Origin: Nannobrachium achirus
Lineage: Eukaryota; Chordata; Actinopteri; Myctophiformes; Myctophidae
Direction: 5' to 3'
Assembly: GCA_963921795.1 (NCBI GenBank)
Contig: OY997640.1
Coordinates: forward strand, 9,226,737 to 9,290,736
DNA: 64,000 nucleotides
Shown here: positions 1 through 12,216 of the stretch, one piece after another
Layout of the letters: each line of letters starts with the position of its first letter
Numbering within the stretch: position 1 is the stretch's first letter
Notes under the pieces: generated by a model
What the model saw: the letters and a program-made list of their open reading frames with translations, nothing else
What the model was told of the DNA's origin: nothing
Database searches by the model: none
Translations under genes and position numbers: made by a program

Positions 1-1726
1 AGCAAAGATTTGAGATAAATGTGGGTCTTGCTAAACGCCAGATGCTCTAAGTTTACACGCCCCCATCGCTCCTCTAAGTGAGTTTATACATTGGCTATTA
101 CAACTATTTTTGCATGCCTTTTTGCGATGAAGTATAACATAACGTTTAAGTAGTTAATCAATGTGTTGATCTATTAAAAAAAAATCAAACCTCGGTTCGA
201 AGTGGAGCGGTGAATTTGAGCAGCTGTACCCTATGTGAGTGAGTGAGTGAGTGTAAACTGTGCCTGTGAGTGAGTGGTGAGTGTGCCTGGCCTGCACAAA
301 ACAGCGCCCCTCCTTTAACTAGTGTGTTGTGTGTGGCCACTCAAGGTATTGCCCAGGCTACGGACACGGCCAGCCAGCCAGCCAGCCACCCAGCCAGCCA
401 GCCACCCAGCCACATACCCACGGATATACCTGTTCATTGGGAGCGCTTTCACCGCTCCAAAAACAAATTATATATTTTAACTCTAGGTAAATGAGTGGTG
501 GAGTGCTTCTCAGTTATTCGGATAATTGAAAAGGTAATTGATAGAATAACCACTGAGAAAATAATCAATAGTTACAGCCCTATAGTGCCTGGTTTACTAC
601 AATAAAGACTGACCAGATGTATCAGTAATTTTTAACTGTAGTCAAACGCACAACATCACAATTTAAGTGTATTTGATAATACTGACCACGGTGCCAGGAA
701 CATCCCAGTAAAAGACACACTTTCTTCAACAAAAATCTGCATCATATTGTGCAGTTTTAGGAGGGGGGAAGCTTCAAAGTGGCATGTGATATTTAAATTG
801 CAGACACTCTACCTTACAGAGCCTTTGAACTATAAAAGTGACTGTGGTTATTGTCAAGCGAACCGTCGTCAAGGATTTCATGTTCAATGCACAAAAACTA
901 AAGGCTGGTCCTTCAGAAGGTATATATATCCGCTAATAAAAGAACACACACACATACCAGACAGTAGCAGCAAACAATGTTCCAGGCAGTTAGATTTCGT
1001 TGGAGACAGACAGACTATCGTTAAGCATCACTGGGCTGCAGTCGGGAGGACACCGGCCCCCCCACCCACCCCCCAGCCCAGATGTGTGTCCCCACGGTGC
1101 GGGGGCAGGGTCTTTTTTTCCCTTCTTTATTTTTTTTTTACAGGAGGACAAGAGAATTAAGCTCTCTGGCTTCTGTCGGTCTATTTGAGCAACTGCCACA
1201 ATATGGAACGTGGGGGGAGACGAGTCGCCCCCCCCGCCCCCAAAGTTCAACACAGGCCACTCATTCTGTCTTCAATCATTCTAAAGTCCAACTAGAAGCT
1301 GTTTTAATTACTGAATGGGACGAGGAAAAAGAAAGGAAAGACTCGAGTGGCAAGTGAATTATTCTGTCACACTCATTACGAGTGGTGACACAGGGTGTCT
1401 ATGTGTGTCGTGTGCACATTTTCTTGGGCACTAAAGCACTTTGATGTAAGAATAGCGAAAATAGACAATATACAAGCTCACAAGCCGCAATATTGGTAGG
1501 GTTTGCCAATTTGATCTGGTCAGGACAGAGACCCGATTTATCAGCTTCAATGATATTAGTGTTCCAGTTCCAATTTCGGCAGCTCATTTTAAGTGAAAAG
1601 GACCTTTTCTTTGACGATGGCTAAGCCAGATTGCTGACATAGAAACATAGGTTTTTCAAAAGATCTTAGAAGGATTCAAAAGACACTTATAGAATCGGGT
1701 CAAAATTCTAATTTTCACGATTTATC

Positions 1727-1799
1727 AAAAATAGCAGATCTACAAGCTCGCAGCGCGGCACTCGGTGCCGCGCTGTGAGCTTGTATATCTGCTATTTTT
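1727..1799. repeat. Foldback palindrome (copy 1)
   Basis: Two arms of about 35 nt, starting AAAAATAGCAGATCTAC, pair around the centre CTCGG. The sequence before it (about 1637-1676, GACATAGAAACATAGG...) recurs before another copy at 11903-11944, so both belong to one longer repeat family. Confidence 0.8.
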
Positions 1800-2474
1800 C
1801 ACTGGTTAAAGCATTCAATAATTCTAGGCCTAAAAATGTATGTTTATCCTGCCAGGAGTTCTCTCTCCTGATTGGATAAAATTGTTATCCCGATTTATTT
1901 TTTTATTTTTTTGTTTACCAAAGAACTGGAGACGGGGTGACCACTGTTACCGAAAAAACACGTAGGGAGGGGTCTTCAGGCAAAGGACCCCTTAGCTGAG
2001 ATAGAGATGATTCCCTCCACAACATATTATTGTAGAAAATCGCGTTGCTTTATTGAACTTTTCTTTCCTCAGAAAACCTTCCATGCAACTTGATACTAGG
2101 CTTGAGGCTTTATAAGAAGCCAGTTACCATATTTAGCGGGAACGTTTGTTTGTTGAGATTTGAGAGACTAACGTGGTAGGTTTTCTACAGGTGTTTTGTT
2201 TGAATGCCTTTGGGCTGCCTCCAAAGTGATGCCGCCGATTTGATGGCCAAATAGATTATCTATCAGCCGTGTTGTGTCAATGAAATGTGTTTTGTTTATT
2301 TGTTTGCAAATTATCTTTGAGAACATGTTAGACTCATGCAAATGTGTATTTTGAGACATTTATTAGGGGGAGGGTGGAGGGAGTACTACAGTATCACATA
2401 AAAACTTGCCACCCCTTCTGTAGTAACTCTGAGGATCCCCTAGGGGTCACGGAACCCAATGTTTAAGACCTATG

Positions 2475-2780
2475 CAGTGGTTCTCAATCATTTTACACCA
2501 AAATTAAAATGCTCTCAGCTGAAGACACCCATCTGAAGACATTTTCCATATTCCAAAGTTTCCAATTTTTTCAAGATGAAAAAACAAGTCTACAAGGAAA
2601 TCTACAAGCCTACAAGTTATGAGCATGTAAGCTATTTTAAAAGAACCAATGTATAGGTGTAAAATGGTTTGATGCTATATTAAAAAAAGAAATCTAGGCT
2701 GGCTATATATTTATTTTTTATATATTTTCTCTGGGGGCCTCATGGAACCCCTTCAAGGAACCCAACTATGAGAACCACTG
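2475..2780. mobile_element. hAT-like MITE, CAGTGGTTCTCAA termini
   Basis: The left end CAGTGGTTCTCAA is mirrored by the right end TGAGAACCACTG, giving short terminal inverted repeats. The interior has no coding capacity. The flanking 8-mers match only weakly as a target duplication, suggesting an old insertion. Confidence 0.65.
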
Positions 2781-3150
2781 CTCTATAGCAATGATATCAT
2801 AATATAGAGCCTTTTAACACTTGTTTCAACAAAAGAATATCACTTACACGTCCTTTAATGTGGTCAGCCAGACTCAAACACTCTGCTATACAACGGCCTA
2901 TAGAACGCACAACTCTCTCTTTCTCTCTTATTGTCACACACACGCGCTCGGTCGCACACACACAGAAAGGTCTGTGGCGTGCACTGCGTGCACACACATA
3001 AAACCAGGCCGTAAAGTGTGCGTGTTAGTGGCAGTTGGAGGGCAGGTGGGGGTGGGCGAGTCCTTCCTGTCACTTAAGTAGTACTTTTTCTACATGTGGG
3101 GTCAATATGTGCAGTGCGGGCAGTATGAGTGCGTGCATGTGTGTCCCTTT

Positions 3151-3154
<4 letters not shown>

Positions 3155-3231
<77 letters not shown>
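3155..3231. repeat. (TG)n microsatellite upstream of apela
   Basis: About 77 bp of uninterrupted TG, ending some 50 bp before the apela TATA box. Alternating purine/pyrimidine tracts of this length are polymorphic and can adopt Z-DNA. Confidence 0.97.
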
Positions 3232-3232
<1 letters not shown>

Positions 3233-3283
3233 TCGGGGGTTGAGGTGAAGCCCCCCCTCTCCCTCCCTCCCCCTAAAAGGCAG

Positions 3284-3289
3284 TATAAA
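3284..3289 (+). promoter_or_regulatory. apela: TATA box of apela
   Basis: TATAAA followed by GGAG, about 400 bp before the apela ATG. The expected start site lies near 3312-3320. No ATG occurs between there and the apela start codon, so the apela ATG would be the first AUG of the transcript if the 5' UTR is unspliced. The start site itself is inferred. Confidence 0.6.
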
Positions 3290-3691
3290 GGAGATGGGGG
3301 GAGACACTCACAGAGACACATCTTTGTCACTTTGCTCTCTCTGAGACAATCACCCTGGACACACACACTCACACTCTCACTGGACTTCACTGGACACACA
3401 CAGAGCTGTCTCTGGCATTCTCCACTCCACCACTCATTTACCTAGAGGAGAGAACGGAAGACGGATCATCTCTCTTTGGTGTTTGACTCCTGTGGATCCC
3501 ACTGCAAGACAAAAAGCAAAGGAGGTACAGTCAGTCAGTGTGCGAGAGAGACTCAAAACTACTTCCAAGAAAGAGAAGAGAGAGAGAGTTGAAAAGGACA
3601 TCAAGCTACAGCACCAAACCTGCCTGGCTGAGACTGACATTTTGGAACATTTTAGTATAAAACCCACCTGTTTGACTTTCCAGCAGCCATC

Positions 3692-3797
3692 ATGAGGATC
3701 TTCAACGTTGTGTATCTGCTGCTGCTGCTGCTCACTGTCATCATAGCGTGCACCTCTGCCTCTCCCTTGAGACATAAAAAAGACAACACAAAAACTG
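3692..3797 (+). CDS. apela: apela coding exon 1
   Basis: Encodes the signal peptide and the start of the propeptide (35 codons plus 1 nt). A run of CTG codons (9-13) forms the hydrophobic core. The donor GTAAGA follows directly. Confidence 0.93.
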
Positions 3798-5999
3798 GTA
3801 AGAAAATGACCATCACACAAATGATTTTGGAATAAATAGAAAACCTTGTCTGTCCCTGTTTAGGTTAACCCAGAAGTAAAATGATAAGAGAGAACACAGT
3901 AAAACATTAAATAACTCATAATGAACAGCCTAATTAGGAGAAAAGTGAGAGGAAAATAATTGATAAACTATCTTTCTGTAGCCTACTAGTCTATGGACAT
4001 GGTGGAAAACCTAAGTATTTCTATTTGCGGCCGAGGAGAGCTTGTGTCACAATTAGCCTACTGTGGTCATTTCATTGCGTAGCTATTATTTAGGCTAGGC
4101 TACTATAATCTTAGTCACAATGCAATTAAAGCTAAGTAACTTTTCCCCCGTTTGCATTCTAATTTAGTCAACCAAAGATATCACCATTCAGTTGAAAAGC
4201 TGTTAAAAAGGCTAATTGTTTAGCTAAATATTGACCCAGTCACCAGAGTTAGTACTGCAGACACCTGCCTGAATTTAACCACCACGTCGCGCCGAGATTC
4301 GACTCCCCGCCGCGTTGCACCGAAACAGGTGACCCAACTAATAATGTGACCCCTGCTGCAGCAGCGCCGCCGCTGTTCGTGACGTTTCGTCTGGGTTTAC
4401 AATTTTTAACAGCCCCACTTGACAGGAAAAATTGATACTTTCTCCTTAGCGTTAAATTAATGCAATGCATGCCTTTATCTCATTTGGCTGACCAGTTGAA
4501 ACACTTTTAACCCCACTTATCAGTAGTTACTGCACTTTTTCGACAGGGCTTGCAATTCATTCAGTGCAATAAATGCCTGTTTGACTTTATTAATACCACG
4601 GCGTTTATAAATGCGAAAAGTGAAGTGTTTGTTTGTGATGGAGAGGAGGAAGGAGACAGACAGGGAGTCAGGGACAACCCGGGGTGGTACAGTAGCCCCA
4701 CCCCGCCCCGCCGGCCCAAGCTAGCCTCCGGCCGTCCCATGGCGTCTATTGTCACCGCGCCGCGCTATTGTTGACCGCCGGTGTGTAAAAACGCAATGCA
4801 AATGAATGGCGGCTGATTAACATGAAATGAAGAAGCAGCCACCAAGTGTAAAGTCACTCCTTTTGCCCTTAGGCCACTGGTTCCCAAAGACCCAAACAGT
4901 GGATGGGGGGGACTCATTTGTGGGTCGAGGACCAATTTTTACATGTGTCACGACTCTGCAAAATAAATAAATAAATATATATATTTAAAAAGATGGAAAT
5001 ATAGCCTATACTTTTATTTTTTATAAACACTTTTTTTTTAAAATACATTTTCAAACAATCTAAGAAATTCCATAAATAAAATAGGGCATAGAATATTAAG
5101 AAGTAGTGCAAACAGCCAAACGTAATCAGATTTGCACTAGTTTAAGTCCCAGGGCAAATGTCTAATTCCTCTTTTGGGGTCACAGCTCACAGGCTAAAAA
5201 GTTTGGGAACCAATGCTTTAGGCACTGACGTAGGCTACAACAGGCCTTTTCATTCAGAGATGCAGGGGGGAGGATAAGGGGGAGACATGGAGAGAGAGGG
5301 AAAGAGTCATAAAGCCATCCAGAAGTTTATCTCTTCCTGTGCTTTTAGCTGTCTGTCCCCGTGTGTGAACTTTGGGAGTCAATTGTGGATTTTACGAGGG
5401 ACGATTAAAAATAATCATGTGTTAGGTCTGTGTTGTTCTGGTTTATTGGGAGGGTCCAATCTCCCTTTGTCCGGCAGCTCTTGCAGTAATTAGAGTGTGA
5501 TTTTCATTGGGAGCTTTAAAACGCAATGGGCAGGTGGACCATTTGAATCCTGTAGGTCAGTGCCTCTCAAACTTTAACAATTCAGGGTCTCCCCCTTAGC
5601 TCTGACAGTGTACAAATGGAACCAAATGAACCCGTTAGGGTTCATTTGGTTCCATTTGTACACTGTCAGAGTTACAGACGTGTATGGGTCAATTTAGACC
5701 CCCCGAAGGAACCCACAGAGTCCCTGGAATCCACTTCGAGAACCACTAGGTGTTCAAATCAATAGACTAATAATACTATAGCCTAACAAAGTGTCAGTTT
5801 ATTTGACCTAAACCTTGTGTGCAGGTCCCATTGGGCATTGCCTATAGCGCAATAAGTCATGGCTAAAGGAGACTAGTTGCTGATCGATTCTGTCCTTTTT
5901 TTTGCAGATTTCCTGAAGCCGAGGAGGAGATTCCACGGCCGTGGGCGCTGCCTGTACAGACGCTGCTTCCCTCTCCACTCCAGAGTGCCTTTCCCCTGA
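3692..5999 (+). CDS. apela: Apelin receptor early endogenous ligand (Elabela/Toddler) precursor, two coding exons
   Basis: The joined CDS (3692-3797 plus 5908-5999) gives a 65-residue peptide. Residues 1-23 form a signal peptide: MRIFNVVY, then a Leu/Val/Ile core ending ACTSA. A basic middle (PRRRFHGRGR, 40-49) follows, then Cys50 and Cys55 around a dibasic RR (53-54), and the C-terminus CFPLHSRVPFP. Family knowledge: Elabela is a secreted ligand of the apelin receptor (APLNR) that guides mesendoderm movement and heart formation in fish embryos. Its last 11 residues are nearly invariant, and this ending matches the zebrafish and human peptides except for Phe56, where those have Leu or Met. 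Length is close to the 54-58 residues of known orthologues, the excess lying in the N-terminal half. The start follows a clean leader with no upstream AUG. Splice sites are ACTG|GTAAGA and TTTGCAG|AT. The minus-strand tmem192 downstream supports the locus identity. Confidence 0.95.
4874..5214. mobile_element. hAT-like MITE in apela intron 1
   Basis: Inverted ends CACTGGTTCCCAAA and TTTGGGAACCAATG, with near-matching flanks (CTTAGGC and CTTTAGGC). The interior is AT-rich and non-coding. Confidence 0.6.
5558..5748. mobile_element. MITE-like repeat containing a perfect 34-bp hairpin
   Basis: The ends CAGTGCCTCTCAAAC and GAGAACCACT resemble the CAGTGGTTCTCAA group. Inside, 5600-5633 and 5638-5671 are exact reverse complements around the 4-nt loop GTTA. 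Diverged relatives occur near 13925-14050, 17460-17700 and 31714-31932. Confidence 0.7.
5908..5999 (+). CDS. apela: apela coding exon 2 with stop codon
   Basis: Encodes the mature C-terminal peptide, from Asp36 (codon split across the intron) to Pro65, then TGA. The exon runs to about 6000, where TGAG|GTAAAT starts intron 2, so the stop codon lies almost on the last exon junction. This arrangement makes the 3' UTR a separate exon. Confidence 0.93.
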
Positions 6000-6259
6000 G
6001 GTAAATAACAAACCAACATTCAGCCAGATTCTGAGCATACATGATGTATGCATGCACTTAACTCACAAAACAGTAGAATATGTTGGCATAGAGCGGTACC
6101 AGGCATACTGAACCCTGCGTCACCTACACCCGTGTGTGTGTGTTTGTGTGTGTGTGCGTGCGTGCGTGTGTGTAGGAGAGGTTAAAATATGAGCTGTCTG
6201 ACACAGTGATACATGGCACAGAAAACCAGATTAAAGAGCATGCAGGTGGTGGCAGTTAA

Positions 6260-6363
<104 letters not shown>

Positions 6364-6475
6364 TTAGTACCAGAAGTGTGTATTCACACTACAGGAGTTC
6401 TGAGGGAAGTGGAGTGGAAAAGTGGAGTGGAGAATAAATCTCACTAACAATATAGGAGGTTTTACAGACATGGTT

Positions 6476-6476
<1 letters not shown>

Positions 6477-6532
<56 letters not shown>
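6477..6532. repeat. (TG)n microsatellite
   Basis: A second TG tract in apela intron 2. Confidence 0.98.
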
Positions 6533-6715
6533 GACTCTGTGTGTGCGCGTGCTTGAGAGAGAGGTCAGACTTGAAATTAGAGAGGTGTTCATTGAGAGTG
6601 TTGCATGAAATGGGGTTTTAGGCTTATGGGGGGCTCTGTGCGCACACACACAGTAATACTTTCTGCCTCACGTCTGCTTTCTCTCAGCCATGCCTAACTT
6701 CTCTTTTCATTCCAG

Positions 6716-7400
6716 TTTTCAGGTGCAAGGTGACATGAGAAGACATGTCGACTGCGGTGCAAGGTCCCGAACGTCATCCACGGACCTCACTACAAACTAC
6801 AGGAGGACGCAGAGAGAGAGGGGTGAAGGGGAATGAAAATCATAATAGGACACCCTTCGTGAAAACAGAAGACAGAAACTTGCCTGTGTTTCCTAAGCTG
6901 TCTTGTGAACACGGTTCAAAGCAAAGCCTCGAAACGTTTAGGTTCTAGACCTCCTGGGTGGACACTAGTAGACGCTCGGGTGTTTTGACCTTGCAGATCT
7001 CCTGGCGTGTGTGTCGGACTTCACGCGTCTTGTCGTCGCCAAGTGTGAACCTGAGGGTGCAATTTGATGGACTCGTTCTTCTCCACCAAACTACAGACAG
7101 CTATGCCAATGTGCGAGCACCTACCCCCTCCAATGCAACACTAAATGAACACTCAGGATTTTGCAGTGTGTGGAATGAGTTCAGTCTTCAAGCGTGCACA
7201 CGGCCTACCTCTCAGTCCTGGACCAAAGACATTATTTGAGACCAAAGAGTTGTGTGTCACTGACTATGCATGCAGAGTGACTAGACACAATGAACTAAAT
7301 CCATGTAGTATTCCTATAGTATAGTGTTTAAAATGCATGTATGCACTTCAAATGTTTTAATGAGTTACTTTTTTAAATAAATAAATCTTTATCATGTATA
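6716..7400 (+). other. apela: apela 3'-UTR exon
   Basis: Begins after the acceptor TTTTCATTCCAG and reaches the tandem AATAAA signals near 7376-7385. It has no convincing reading frame. One GCACTT hexamer (7343-7348), the seed match of the fish miR-430 family, lies close to the 3' end. The start could alternatively be another AG nearby (CTCTCAG, about 6687). Confidence 0.65.
7376..7385 (+). terminator. apela: Polyadenylation signals of apela
   Basis: Overlapping AATAAA hexamers at 7376-7381 and 7380-7385, followed within 60 bp by a TG-rich stretch (GTGAGTGTGTGTGTGTC). This fits cleavage shortly after 7400. Confidence 0.65.
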
Positions 7401-7614
7401 TACTGATTGGTTCTTTTACTTCCGATACTTTTGTGAGTGTGTGTGTGTCTGTCGATAGGGAGTGGAGTATGAATAATTCAACTATATTATGAGATGGGGT
7501 TTCCAATGTAATTAACACACAAAAGGCTTTTCTAGCCTTTTTTACAAATAAGCTGAAACAGAGACATGTACTGTATGTGCCCATGCTTTAGAGCTGCACT
7601 ATGTAAATTTCCAC

Positions 7615-7690
7615 TTCTACCCCGGATATGAACCCGGTTCCTGGCGTAAGTGGTGCAATTCTCACCATTGAGCTAATAGAGCCCGCCTGC
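7615..7690 (-). repeat. tRNA-derived SINE head or tRNA relic
   Basis: On the minus strand, TAGCTCAATGG (7675-7665) matches the Pol III A box exactly and GGTTCATATCC (7634-7624) matches the B box with one mismatch, at tRNA-like spacing. A normal anticodon arm cannot be drawn with confidence, so a SINE head or a pseudogene is likelier than a functional tRNA. Confidence 0.5.
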
Positions 7691-9234
7691 TTGTGATAAA
7701 TTGAATCTTGCAAAGACAAAAATGACGCACATCCTCTGTTTGGTGCTGAGCCAAACTGAAAAAACAAACATGCGGTACAAAGCGTAATTTGCGACAAAAC
7801 AGCAAGTAAATACAACATTTCACCCAAGGGGGGTCTTAATCAAGCATAAATACTTGACCATTAGGTCAAAATCAGATCCTGAGTCTAGGTGAGGCATGAC
7901 CTTTTACACAATCTAAATGTCTCAATAGAAGAGCAGGGAGACAAAATACAACGACCACCATTGTTATATTGTATTAAAAATAACATACGCCCACACCCTA
8001 GGTGGGGTTGGTGAAAGGGCCTTTCTGTGTGGAGTTTGCATTTCTTCCTGTGTCTCCTAGGGTACAGTTACAGTATATACCCTCACAAAAACATGCAGTA
8101 ATCCTGGTCTCTATACTGCCTCCCCCTGGCCAGCCGGGGCGCCTGATGGAGGGGAAAGGAACTGGTTGGAATAACGTGTTCCTTCCACGCGCTACGTCCA
8201 ACTGGGGAAACTTCCACCTGTCAGGTGAAAAGAAGCAACTTGGACTACTCATGGATAGAAGGAAGCATGAGGTCAGTCCGTTGTCTCCCCCAAGCGCGGC
8301 AGAGGGAGAGCAGAGCCCAGGATTACAGCTTAGGCAGTTGGCACTGGGTGAGAAAATGGGTTACAAAATCGTGGGATAAAAATAAAGGAAAAATATATAT
8401 ATATATACTCTACCTAACACACAGATTGGGCACAATGTTATTTTACATAGTGCCTGTTCTGACGCAGGCACTGTAAATGTTCAGCAACCAATTTCATCTA
8501 AAACACACTTTGAAGTATTAGCAGATGTACATACATTGTCACAATCCTCACCAGGAAATGTGCATTATTCACTTCAGCAGAAATATTTCGTCTGTCGGGG
8601 TGGAAAGTCCAAAACTGTTACTTTTCAGGGTTCAAATGCCCAAATAGCAAAAGAAGCAGGTGAAATGCTACAGATGCTACTTTTGTGTGCCGAGGTAGAA
8701 CAATCAAGTAGGTATTAATTCATGAAATATGGAGATAAGCGGTTTCTGCCCGACAGCGACAACGTCAAATATAAGTGGCAGATGTATTGGTAATTGGTTG
8801 TTTGCCATTGTAATATCGGCCCAGCTCTAAAATGCAATCCATCAAACGAGGTTCCTTCCACATGACCTGAGGTAGCCTGGGTAATGCTGGGCCCTAGCAG
8901 AAGCCTCTGGGAAAGAGGTCGTAAATTCTACCCTCCCTGTGGAGGTATGGAGCCCACAACATAAAGGCCTCACACCAGGCAACTACACTGCTAAAGGCTT
9001 CAAATGAGAACAATCACTATATTCATTTTGGGCGCGTGGTGATTTTCCGATGGCCTTAATGTCCGAGAGACTTAAAGTCTTTTTACCTTCTGTAAAATTG
9101 GAGTTTGAAAACAAAATATACACAGTAAAATACTAGTCTACTTATTGATAGGGTTGCAACATCTGATCAAACTCAGTTTAAAATATTAAAATAATCAATT
9201 TGAAAGATTTCTTTAAATCGAAAATATAAACATT

Positions 9235-9266
9235 GCAGATCTACAGGCTTGTAGATCAGCTATTTT
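9235..9266. repeat. Foldback palindrome, shortened copy
   Basis: GCAGATCTACAGG is mirrored by CTTGTAGATCAGC. The CG-rich core is missing. Confidence 0.6.
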
Positions 9267-10638
9267 GTGCGACACCGTTTTACACCCAAGTATAAAATAT
9301 ATAACCAATTAAGTTTTTCATTGATTCATTAATACCGTATGTACAAAACACAATATAAAACACGCTACTCTTATTTGACGAATCAAAAAGGTAATCAAGA
9401 ATAATCACTAAGGAATTAAACAATCGTTTCTGCCCTACTTATTGACTCTCAATCCATTTTCAAGCATAATCGTCCTCACACCATAAGAGATATTATGCGA
9501 TCTATTACACGATAAAAGAATGTCAAAACACAACACACCTCCTTTATGATTGTATACGTTTTTTTGTTGTGGTTAGGTGGACTGACCACATGCTCCTCGC
9601 AGGGACTCAACTTTGAATCAGACAATTTAAAAACGAGAATTAAAATGCGAGAACATAAAATATTTATTATTGGAACAAGATCACAAAAAAAGAAAGAAAA
9701 AAACAAACAAATATCAAGTAAAAAAATACTTCCAGACAATGATCACACACGCACAACACATTCTCCTCCCGGACCACGCAGGCTCACACACAACGTAAAA
9801 ATAACACACAAAGTAAAATAACACAGTTCCAGTGCGATTCGAAATGTCTTTCAACTCCGTCAACGTCGCTGCTGCTCACGACATAATGATCCCTCAATAA
9901 CATTTATCTGCATTTTCTTGGTTGCTCATCAAGTCACACACATTGTGTGAGTCCTCACACACCTCGCCCTCGCAGAGGTCAGGAGGGGTGGTAACTCTGT
10001 AATAAAACGCGTCCCCTCTGATCTGTGACCCATGTCTCTCCTCCTCCTCTTTTACCAAGCTCTATTCTCTATTCTCCTCCGTCCGCTTGTCCTCTCCTCC
10101 TCCCTGAAACCCGCCCCCCACGCCCCCGCTATCAGTTCACCTCGGTCAGGTGAATCAGAGGGCATCAGGCACAGTAAGGCCTCCCTTCACCCTCCACCCT
10201 GTGTGTACAGGTGTGTGTGTGTCAGGGGCGTCAATTTGGTATGGCAGGGGTATGCAGCTGCCATACCCTGGGGCCAGGGGGTAAAATAAAAGTTACTTTT
10301 TAAATATAAATCCATGAATGTCTCTTTGTCTATCTGCACTGGTTATTATTATGTTGTTAAATTACAGTAAAATAACGACAAATGCAAAATGTAACAAAAT
10401 GGTCACTTTAACTATTCTCCACACTTCTCCCCATCTTGGCAAAATGGTATATTCCCAGGTTCCACAGGTCAGCTGCACAGGTGCAATGCATTATTGTTAA
10501 TTGTGGCACATTTACCAACATGCCAAGTTTAGCTGCACTTGAACAACCGTTCCAGGCTGCCATATCCAGCCCAAGAAACAGTAGAAACCTGTGTAAAAAA
10601 TGGCCAAAATTCTACATGCTCACTTCTACATGCTCAAT

Positions 10639-10698
10639 TCTACATGCTCACAACGCCTCGCAGCACGAGGCGTTGTGAGCATATAGATCTGCTATTTT
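10639..10698. repeat. Foldback palindrome
   Basis: Arms TCTACATGCTCACAACG and CGTTGTGAGCATATAGA around the core CGCAGCACG. The right flank (CACAATAGAACCGTGTT) is shared with the copy at 17261-17319. Confidence 0.8.
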
Positions 10699-10792
10699 CA
10701 CAATAGAACCGTGTTATACAAAATGTAATGCCTCTTTTCCATGAGGACTCCCATCTTTGCCATATCCTAGCTTTTGCTGAACTGACACCACT

Positions 10793-10793
<1 letters not shown>

Positions 10794-10848
<55 letters not shown>
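10794..10848. repeat. (TG)n microsatellite
   Basis: Uninterrupted TG tract between repeat remnants. Confidence 0.97.
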
Positions 10849-10849
<1 letters not shown>

Positions 10850-11523
10850 AGGGCTTTCCTTACTCAGTAACAGGCTGATATCTGGAGCGACTTATCCAGC
10901 ATCTCCTCCTTCAGACCATTGTCTCTGACTCACGCAGTTTGCTAATCTGAAAGAGGTGGGTCACTTTCACAGTTGAATGAATGCAGCGCACCGAAGATTG
11001 CCCATCTACAAAGCACACAACACGTTGTGAGATCTGCCAATTTTTGCGATGTGCAACGACAACACCGAGTACAAGCCCTTTATAGTGAACTACTAGCCAC
11101 ATATACAGTACCAGATAGGAAAAAAATAATCTATTTACATTCCCTTTTAGTTTTCATCCTCCCTTTAACTGATAAAAATCCATTAACTTAGCTATGTATC
11201 ATTTCTTTTAGTTGAGGGTCTACTAAATGGGTTGTTTTGAACTTTTGGGGCCCTTTGAGTGTTTTGAAGTCCCGCTGTTTGCCATGCCAAGGTTCTTTTG
11301 TTTAAAACAGTACAGCGCGTTAAACATTGTGGGTCCGCTCATCGTGACATCGCCGACTTCACTTTCCACAAAAAGTTAACCGGGATGTTGTGCGTTCCCG
11401 ACAGCAGCTTGCGGGAAAGAGAGAAGTCACTCGTCAGCGTCAAGGACCACGGCTGGGCTTCTTCTTCCCACAGGGATCAGATTAGCTAACCGGGGGATTA
11501 GAAAGGAGGTGGTCATCATCGGC

Positions 11524-11623
<100 letters not shown>

Positions 11624-11746
11624 TGACTGAACAGGGTTTTGTTTCGCAGGCAGGGGCGTCACAAGGGGGGGAAGTGGGACTGAGTTACTAGGGACCAAGG
11701 TGGAGAGGCCTCCATTATTTTATACTTTAGCTATTGGCACCGAGTC

Positions 11747-12013
11747 TGCAAGCTTGTAGATCTGCTATTTTTTGAATTTTTTTGAAAATGTGTGCAAATC
11801 TTTGAACATTTATAACTCAAATTTCGCTTCTATTTTGAGATGGAAATGTCAAATACATATCATTTTGGGGGTCCTTCACATGAAAAGGTTTGAGCACCAC
11901 CGACATAGAAACATAGGTTTTTCAAAAAAAACCTTAGAAGGATTTGCACAAATTTTCACTTAAAAAAAAAAAAAAAAAATAGCAGATCTACAAGCTTGTA
12001 TATCTGCAATTTT
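11747..12013. repeat. Two partial foldback palindromes in one repeat
   Basis: A half-arm at 11747-11770 (GCAAGCTTGTAGATCTGC) and a short palindrome at 11977-12013 flank sequence shared with 1637-1676. A poly-A run lies at 11962-11979. Confidence 0.55.
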
Positions 12014-12216
12014 TCAATAGCTAAAGCACAAAATAACGCGTAATAATGCGTTCCCAGTCTAAATGGGTTAAGCCCCCTCCCCCTATGAAGAACATTCACG
12101 GGGGCCCTGGCCCCCACAGTAAATCCTTGTACCCAGGGCCCAGGATTTGGTGCGACACCCCTGTGCGGGGTCATCTTGAGAGGTGGCTGGAGGGGAGGTG
12201 GGGGGCTGGGCTGTGG

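Larger units (their letters stand above)
1..3280. other. Non-coding DNA upstream of apela
   Basis: No exon with plausible splice sites or a recognisable protein is seen on either strand. The stretch holds short simple repeats (GTGA near 236-252, CAGC near 370-413), a homopurine/homopyrimidine patch near 1055-1240, a palindromic repeat, one hAT-like MITE and a long TG tract next to the apela promoter. Short open frames here are not supported as genes. Confidence 0.7.
3798..5907 (+). other. apela: apela intron 1
   Basis: A phase-1 intron with consensus GT-AG ends and a T-rich tract before TTTGCAG. It carries two MITE-like elements, one with a perfect hairpin. A GC-rich patch lies near 4680-4780. 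No further exon is apparent. Confidence 0.85.

Noticed and set aside
3035-3445. Open frames through TG/AC microsatellites here and at about ten other places
   Set aside because: Dinucleotide repeats keep all frames open and give Cys-Val or Thr-His runs; these are not genes.
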